Notes under the pieces: model-generated
What the model was told of the DNA's origin: nothing
What the model saw: the letters and a program-made list of their open reading frames with translations, nothing else
Database searches by the model: none
DNA from: Haliotis asinina
Lineage: Eukaryota; Mollusca; Gastropoda; Lepetellida; Haliotidae
Length of the DNA stretch: 64,000 nucleotides
Reading direction: 5' to 3'
NCBI RefSeq assembly: GCF_037392515.1
Contig: NC_090280.1
Coordinates: 18,416,001 to 18,480,000, forward strand
Shown here: positions 58,589-64,000 of the stretch, one piece after another
Position numbering within the stretch: position 1 is the first letter of the stretch
Layout: the number at the start of each line of letters is the position of its first letter
Program-made: the position numbers and the translations under genes

Positions 58589-61153
58589 ATGGTGTTCCGA
58601 CTATGTCTCTGTATAGTGTTGCTTGTTGGTGGTGGATATGCCAACATATCCGGCGACTACTGTCAGGTTCTGGACAACTACGATACTTTCAAGACATCCA
58701 TGGATAACTTCCTGGCTTCCAGGGATGAAACCTGTGGGAGTACGGACATGCGCAGTGGTGAGTACGTCGTAGTGTAGAAAGTTACGGCACCACTTACTTT
58801 GAAGCTTTTTTAACCAGTAGTAAAAGCTTTTCCAGATACACACACCTCCCAAATGTCTTTGTACACTGGACAGTAAGACTTAGGAAAGCAGCACATTCCT
58901 CGCTCCTTCTTGTTTTTGAAACTTAAAATACATTTTCAGTTTCTGTTTTCTGTCATAGGATTTGAATAAACAGTAATAGGAGCGTCATATGATGTCATGG
59001 CTCTGACGTTGTTTGGTGAAGGCTACATTCTTAAATGCCCCAGTAAAATGTTATTCAGTTTTCTCCTGTTATGGAACTTTAACATTCACTTTTCACCTCG
59101 ATATCTACGGTGTTTTAAATTTAATCGTATTGGTAGAGGTATTGCCATAATTCTACGTCGATGTTGATTTTCAAGATACAAGTTACGAAACATTGATTCC
59201 AGAAAGAACATTCCCTGTTCCAACTAGTTGATATACACTGAGACTACACGAGACATTATGTAAATGAGGAAATACCGAAATAATCCTAAATACGCTTCAT
59301 ATTGAACAGTTGATAGACGTTAACACTTGAAGGGAAACCATAAAAATTTGACATCAGACAAATTATCATTGTTTCTGAAATAGCCTCGGATACATTCCAT
59401 ATTGAACAGATTGTAGGAGCATCTTGGACGAGTTTCCGGAAACTGAGGACGGAGTTTACCGAATCAAACCGACAGATGGGAAGGGGTCATTTCTGGCCTA
59501 CTGTGACATGACTGGCGGAGGATGGTTGGTAAGTTCCAGAAAATATCTGCAGCGTGAGAGTTCTTTCTTCAAAGTGTAATGGTAATGTCAATATGTCAGA
59601 TATCTTAATATTCGCACAATGAGACATTGATTTTCAATGAACAGGTATTTCAAAGGCGACTGGACGGGTCAGAAGATTTCTATCGAACCTGGTTTGAGTA
59701 CATGGACGGATTTGGAAACCTCACCCGAGAGTTCTGGCTTGGTTCGTACAAACATCAATTTCCAGTCAGAACAATGAATGCTTCGTACTTCCGTGACATT
59801 ATACTCATTCCATGGTTTAAATGTTGAGTATTTGCCCACAATTGATATAGTCAAGCATCTGATAGTGTTCGTTTGTCTTTGTACTGGGTCTGTGATAACT
59901 TGGTGTCTGATATGTTGTAAGTCATAATTATATGTATGTGTCTGTGATTAGTATACAAAGAAACTGGCGTTATTGAGGTTTAAGACAAATATGTATCGAT
60001 TTTATATATGAGGTCGAAGAGATAGAATAGGGCTTCTTGAAAACGAATTTCGTGAAAAGAAAGTCGTGATAAATATTTTATTGATGTTTAAGTCAAAAGT
60101 AAATTAATCCCGTAAAATTATGCATTTGCGTCTGGGTTGTGTGTTTGGTCGTGAACAGACAGATCCTTCTGGTCGTCTGGTTGCACACAACGGCTTTGTT
60201 TCCGACATGGAAACACTGATGAAACTCAGGGTCTCCATTGTGTTTTTTCTGTATGAATGCACAATATCTTGCTGTACTGACTGACTCGCCTCCTCGACCC
60301 GGGGTGTCACTATTACCCATAACTGAGTTTTCATTTCACACAGTGTGTGACTGGAATCTTCGGTATAACGTAAGCTGAGGTCATATTTCAGGAAATGAGA
60401 AGATACACCGACTGACGACGCAGAAAACCTATGAACTGAGAATCGACCTGGTGAACAAATCAGGAAGTCACTTCCATGCTGAGTATAACAGTTTCCACCT
60501 GGGCAGCATGTCAGAGTTCTACACTCTGTTCATCGGGAAATATTCAGGAACAACTGGTGAGTATGTTGTAAATATTACTTTGTGTTTGTTTCAGAATGTC
60601 ATATATTCATATTGTGCTGATTAAATCATTGTTCCTTCTAACTGGATGGTTAGAATACCGCGAATGAAGGAATGTAATAAATTATTGTCAAGGTACACAT
60701 TTCTACGTAAAAGAAGCTATGAAACCGTAAATCGTTATGTAGAAAGAGAGAGAACATGTAAACATGTCAATTTCAGCATAAATCTCTTTGTACACAGGTC
60801 TCATTGACGCTGTGTTCATACTATTCTCTATTTCGCTCAAACGCATACAGTGTTGTCAAACAAGCCATGACTGAACGGTTTGTTACAGTTCAGAATGGAG
60901 TGTTCAAGTAATAGTTAGAAATCTGCTGGTGTTTTCAGGAGATCAGATGTTGTATCACAACAACACCAGATTTACAGCAAATAATCTGGATCTGGATACA
61001 AACTCGAAGAACTGTGCTGTGACGTATAAAGGGGCTTGGTGGTTCAACTCGTGCTACAACTCACACCTGAATGGGCTGTACAATAAGGGACCCCAATGGA
61101 GTGGTTTGTCAGGACTTAAGTCTTCCTCCATGAAAATTCGACCTCTCAACTAA
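58589..61153 (+). CDS. FReD copy 6, secreted fibrinogen-related lectin (class B)
   Basis: Exons 58589-58757, 59410-59528, 59645-59741, 60392-60556, 60939-61153; 254 residues, open. The protein is nearly the same as copy 5 through exon 4 (signal peptide [76 protein letters not shown]). Exon 5 is fully class B ([27 protein letters not shown]) and matches copy 1. It has the AATAAA signal 40 bases after the stop. It shares the duplicated intron 1 acceptor with copy 5. Likely a functional secreted lectin; ligand unknown. Confidence 0.92.
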
Positions 61154-61193
61154 ATGAGGATTACTTGGTCACGTAGAGTATCACCACCACAGC

Positions 61194-61199
61194 AATAAA
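61194..61199 (+). terminator. Polyadenylation signal AATAAA, FReD copy 6
   Basis: AATAAA in CACAGCAATAAAACATTTT, same as copy 1. Confidence 0.6.
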
Positions 61200-61849
61200 A
61201 CATTTTCAGTTTGAATATCAATTTGAATAATTTTGTAATCTATCTGCAAACCATAGAGAACAACATTTATCCTTCATCTTCCACCAGTGTTTTCTTGTTT
61301 ACAACACATTCATAACCTGAACCATGTACTCTTGCATACACAGTCTTAAACAGAGAACTGCGCTTTCAGCAATTTATTTCCATAAATTCGTCATTCAGAC
61401 AATTGCTTTGTTTCAGTTCCGTTAATGATACTGGGACTGCCTTATTTCCAAACGTCGAATGGCGATATTTCGGTCAGTAGCATTGTAAGTTTGATATTTT
61501 AAAACATATGTTTATCTCGAAATGTTTGTAAAGAAATTTGGTTTGGATTTTAGAGTCGATGTCGTCATTCATGTTTCCGACATATTGCTCATGCATTACT
61601 GAGAAAATGTTTTCGACATGCACTTTCAAGTATCATTTTCATGTTTAATAACTAACGTTTACAAGCATATTGTGTGATGCGTTGGCACATTAGTACGATT
61701 AATGGGACTCAAACATCGGAGTTGTCTTAATAAGGATAGCTGTCAAAATGTATCGAAATCAGCCTCTAAAAACGCCTATTCTATTATGAGGGTAACTTCA
61801 TGAGGTAAAGAAGTATCTTATCGCTACACAAACATGTAAACAGATTTAC

Positions 61850-62055
61850 ATGTACGCATACGTTTGTTGTGGCTTCATCTTTGACAAGGACCAGTGCACT
61901 CAACAGTACTTCGGGTTATTGGTAGAACTGAATAGTGGTAGTACAATAGCTGCGCCATCTCCTACCTCAACAGAGTTAACAGAAGGCAACTTGACCGGAA
62001 TGGATGGACCGGTGCAACGTCTTTATTTATGAAGTACGACCTCTCAACTAACTGG
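61850..62055 (+). pseudogene. Possible decayed FReD exon 5 relic, second copy
   Basis: Duplicate of 7167-7371 (DKDQCTQQYFGLLVELNSG) with a few replacements (AATTSI to AAPSPT). It ends with ATGAAGTACGACCTCTCAAC-TAA. Confidence 0.4.
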
Positions 62056-62239
62056 GCATTTCCCAACATGTCTTGCTTCAAAACGAACACTTATTAACGT
62101 GTCGTTTTAAGTCGCGAATGCTGACATAGATAGTTATAAATACACCAGAGGAGATAAGAGGACGCATCACACCCTCGGATGTTTCATTGTGATATCATCA
62201 CATCTGATCCATGTGATGATACATTGATGTTCTTTTCAG

Positions 62240-62685
62240 TTACAATGTTCTGTGTACAGGGTTCTCTGTTTAGCATTCACTGTTCATTTTGTTTATTGTT
62301 CGGTGTTCGGTGTTCACTGTGTTCAACGCGGAGTGTTCACTGTTCGGTGTTCAATGTTCAATGTCTGTGTTCACTTTTCAGTCACAGTGATCCGTTTTGA
62401 ATGATCGGTGATGGGTGTTTTCTGTTCAGTACTCAACGTTCGATGTTCATCGTTCAGTGTTTACTGTTATATTCAGCATTCAATATTAAGTTTAGAAATC
62501 ACTGTTCGGTGTTCACTGTTCAGTGTCCATGTTCACTTTTCATTTACAGTTTTTCACGTTGAGTGATCGGTGGTCGGTGGTCGGTGGTTACTGTTCAGTA
62601 ATCACTGTTCACTGTTCACTGTTCAGTAACAGTTTTAAGTGATCAGTGATCAGTGACGTTTGTTCACTGTTCAATATTCATAGAA
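62240..62685. repeat. TGTTC-rich degenerate simple repeat, second copy
   Basis: Duplicate of 7560-7990. Confidence 0.8.
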
Positions 62686-62699
62686 TGGTGTTGAGTTGA

Positions 62700-63693
62700 A
62701 GAGTATGTTTACAGAGTGAAATCTTCATACAGGGTATTGAAGACACAAATAAAGGCAGGGTTAGATTCATTCGAATATAATTTGGTAATGTATTGTAAAG
62801 ACAACTTTATACGTCTTTGTGCAACGTAGAGACTGTCAACAGGTGAAGTTCTGGAAGACTCAAGACAAAGTCTTTGACCTTGGTGATGGAGAGAATCAAG
62901 AAGTTTAAGGTTGCTTTTGCAGGCTCCATCATAAACGATGAAGCCATAATCAAGTTTTCAACGGACCAGCGATCGGTATAGGTCTAGGAGGGTAGCTTGA
63001 TCCCCTCCCCACTTGAGCCGGAAACAACTTTCAACAAATCGAGTGCTTTCAGGCGTTTGGCTTTACGAGACTTGATATGCGGCAAAAAAGTTTAATGGGA
63101 ATCGCAAACTAGGCCCACGAACTTGGCCTCCTTTACAACTTTAATGGGAGTGCCATTTAATGATCGTTCTGGGTCCTTATGGGGCCTATATTTTCTACAG
63201 AAATGTATACAATTCGATTTGGATTTAGAAAATTTAAAGCCGTTTTCAAGACACCATTTATTTATTTTGTTCTATATAAGTTTTGATCTATATAAGTGAA
63301 GGAGGGTAGCTTGATCACCTCCCCACTTCGAATTAGAAACGACCTTTAATAAATCCAGCGCCTTCAGGCATTTATTTTTAGGGACTTGATATGGGGGAGA
63401 AACGTTAAATGTGAGTCGAAAATCAGACCCAAGAACTTTGCCTCCTTAACAACTTTGATGGGAGTACTATTTAGAAACAATTCTGGATCTTTATGCGGTT
63501 TGTATTTCCTACAGAAATGTATACAATTGGTTTTCGTTTTAGAAAATTTAAAGCCGTTTTCTAGACACCATTTGTTAATTTTGTTGAAACATAACTGCAG
63601 TTGCCGTTCAATAGTATGCATATTTTTCCCGAGACAAGAAATATTAAAATCATCCACAAATAATGATCCATCAATTGAATCATTTAAAACCTT
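62700..63693 (-). mobile_element. LINE B 3' part, second copy
   Basis: Duplicate of 8030-9004, including the doubled segment after the RT active site (62990-63300 and 63300-63615) and [13 protein letters not shown] on the minus strand near 63650. The doubled segment therefore predates this large duplication. Confidence 0.85.
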
Positions 63694-63701
63694 AGATAAG
63701 C

Positions 63702-64000
63702 ATGGAATCCGAGAAGGGACATTGTCGCGTTGTCGCATTGTCGCGTTGTCGCCCTCTCAAAACCAAGCAAAATGAGGCAAAAATTAACCAAAGCGCGACA
63801 ATGCGACAACGCGACATTTCGCCTATTTGTCGCATTGTCGCGATGTCGCGTGTCGCGTTTCGAATAACATTTTCTCTGTTCCTCCAAAGTACGACACGCG
63901 ACATAGCGACACTTTTCAAGGTCAAAATATGTCGCGTTGTCGCATTGTCGCCCTATCTACGATGTGTAAAAAAACCTAAACATTTACTAAAACGCGACAT
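63702..64000. mobile_element. Left end of the GTCGC-array TIR transposon, cut by window end
   Basis: Starts ATGGAATCCGAGAAGGGACA after the duplication AGATAAGC (63694-63701), then GTCGCGTT/GTCGCATT runs, as at 9013-9310. It was copied with its flank and is not an independent insertion. Confidence 0.9.

Larger units (their letters stand above)
54120..61153 (+). repeat. Array unit U6
   Basis: Near-copy of U5 up to exon 5; beyond that the flank switches to the type that follows copy 1. Confidence 0.9.
61154..64000 (+). repeat. Second copy of the copy-1 3' flank
   Basis: Matches 6479-9315 at roughly 97-98% by eye, in the same order: unique flank, decayed FReD exon, TGTTC-rich repeat, LINE B 3' part, left end of the TIR element. 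Offset 54,676-54,689. Runs off the window. Confidence 0.9.

Overview
This is animal (eukaryotic) nuclear DNA, most likely from a vetigastropod mollusc of the abalone (Haliotis) type. Three things suggest this. The genes are split into GT/AG introns. The non-LTR retrotransposons and SINE-like repeats end in (ACTC)n tails of a kind I recall as very abundant in abalone DNA. The host genes encode secreted fibrinogen-related (FReD) lectins, a large family in gastropods. The genus is recalled from memory and was not tested here.

The window is a tandem array of six copies of one five-exon gene, all on the + strand, within repeat units of about 8-9 kb (U1 1-6478, U2 16960-22206, U3 22207-31234, U4 31235-46068, U5 46069-54119, U6 54120-61153). 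Copies 2-6 each read as an open 254-residue protein: signal peptide, short Cys-containing spacer, then one fibrinogen C-terminal domain. Copy 1 has an 8-nt deletion in exon 2 and a weakened TATA box, so it looks like a pseudogene. Two sequence classes exist: class A (copies 2, 3, 4) and class B (copies 1, 5, 6). Several copies are mosaics of the two. Units 5 and 6 are nearly identical. The 3' flanks of copies 1 and 6 are also close copies (6479-9300 and 61154-64000), so a larger period of about 54.7 kb is overlaid on the 8-9 kb period.

A typical unit runs: a region of old diverged tandem repeats; a 5'-truncated LINE on the minus strand, into which a hairpin element and, in U3 and U4, an invertible foldback element have been inserted; a SINE with an (ACTC)n tail; a conserved promoter; then the FReD gene. 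Intron 3 carries a 44-bp minisatellite, single-copy in class B and expanded to 9, 12 and 20 copies in class A. Gene 4 also carries a 6,068-bp I-clade-like LINE (38437-44504) in intron 4, bounded by a perfect 11-bp target duplication.

Between copies 1 and 2 lies an accessory block (6479-16960): a decayed FReD exon, a TGTTC-rich simple repeat, a second I-like LINE on the minus strand (about 8030-14955), and further LINE 3'-end relics (15340-16830). The second LINE is itself interrupted by a 2,246-bp TIR transposon (9013-11258) whose ends are palindromic arrays of GTCGC motifs at 8-bp spacing, with an 8-bp target duplication. The left end of the same element reappears at 63702-64000 and is cut by the window end. 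I see no LTR element, tRNA, rRNA or CRISPR array.
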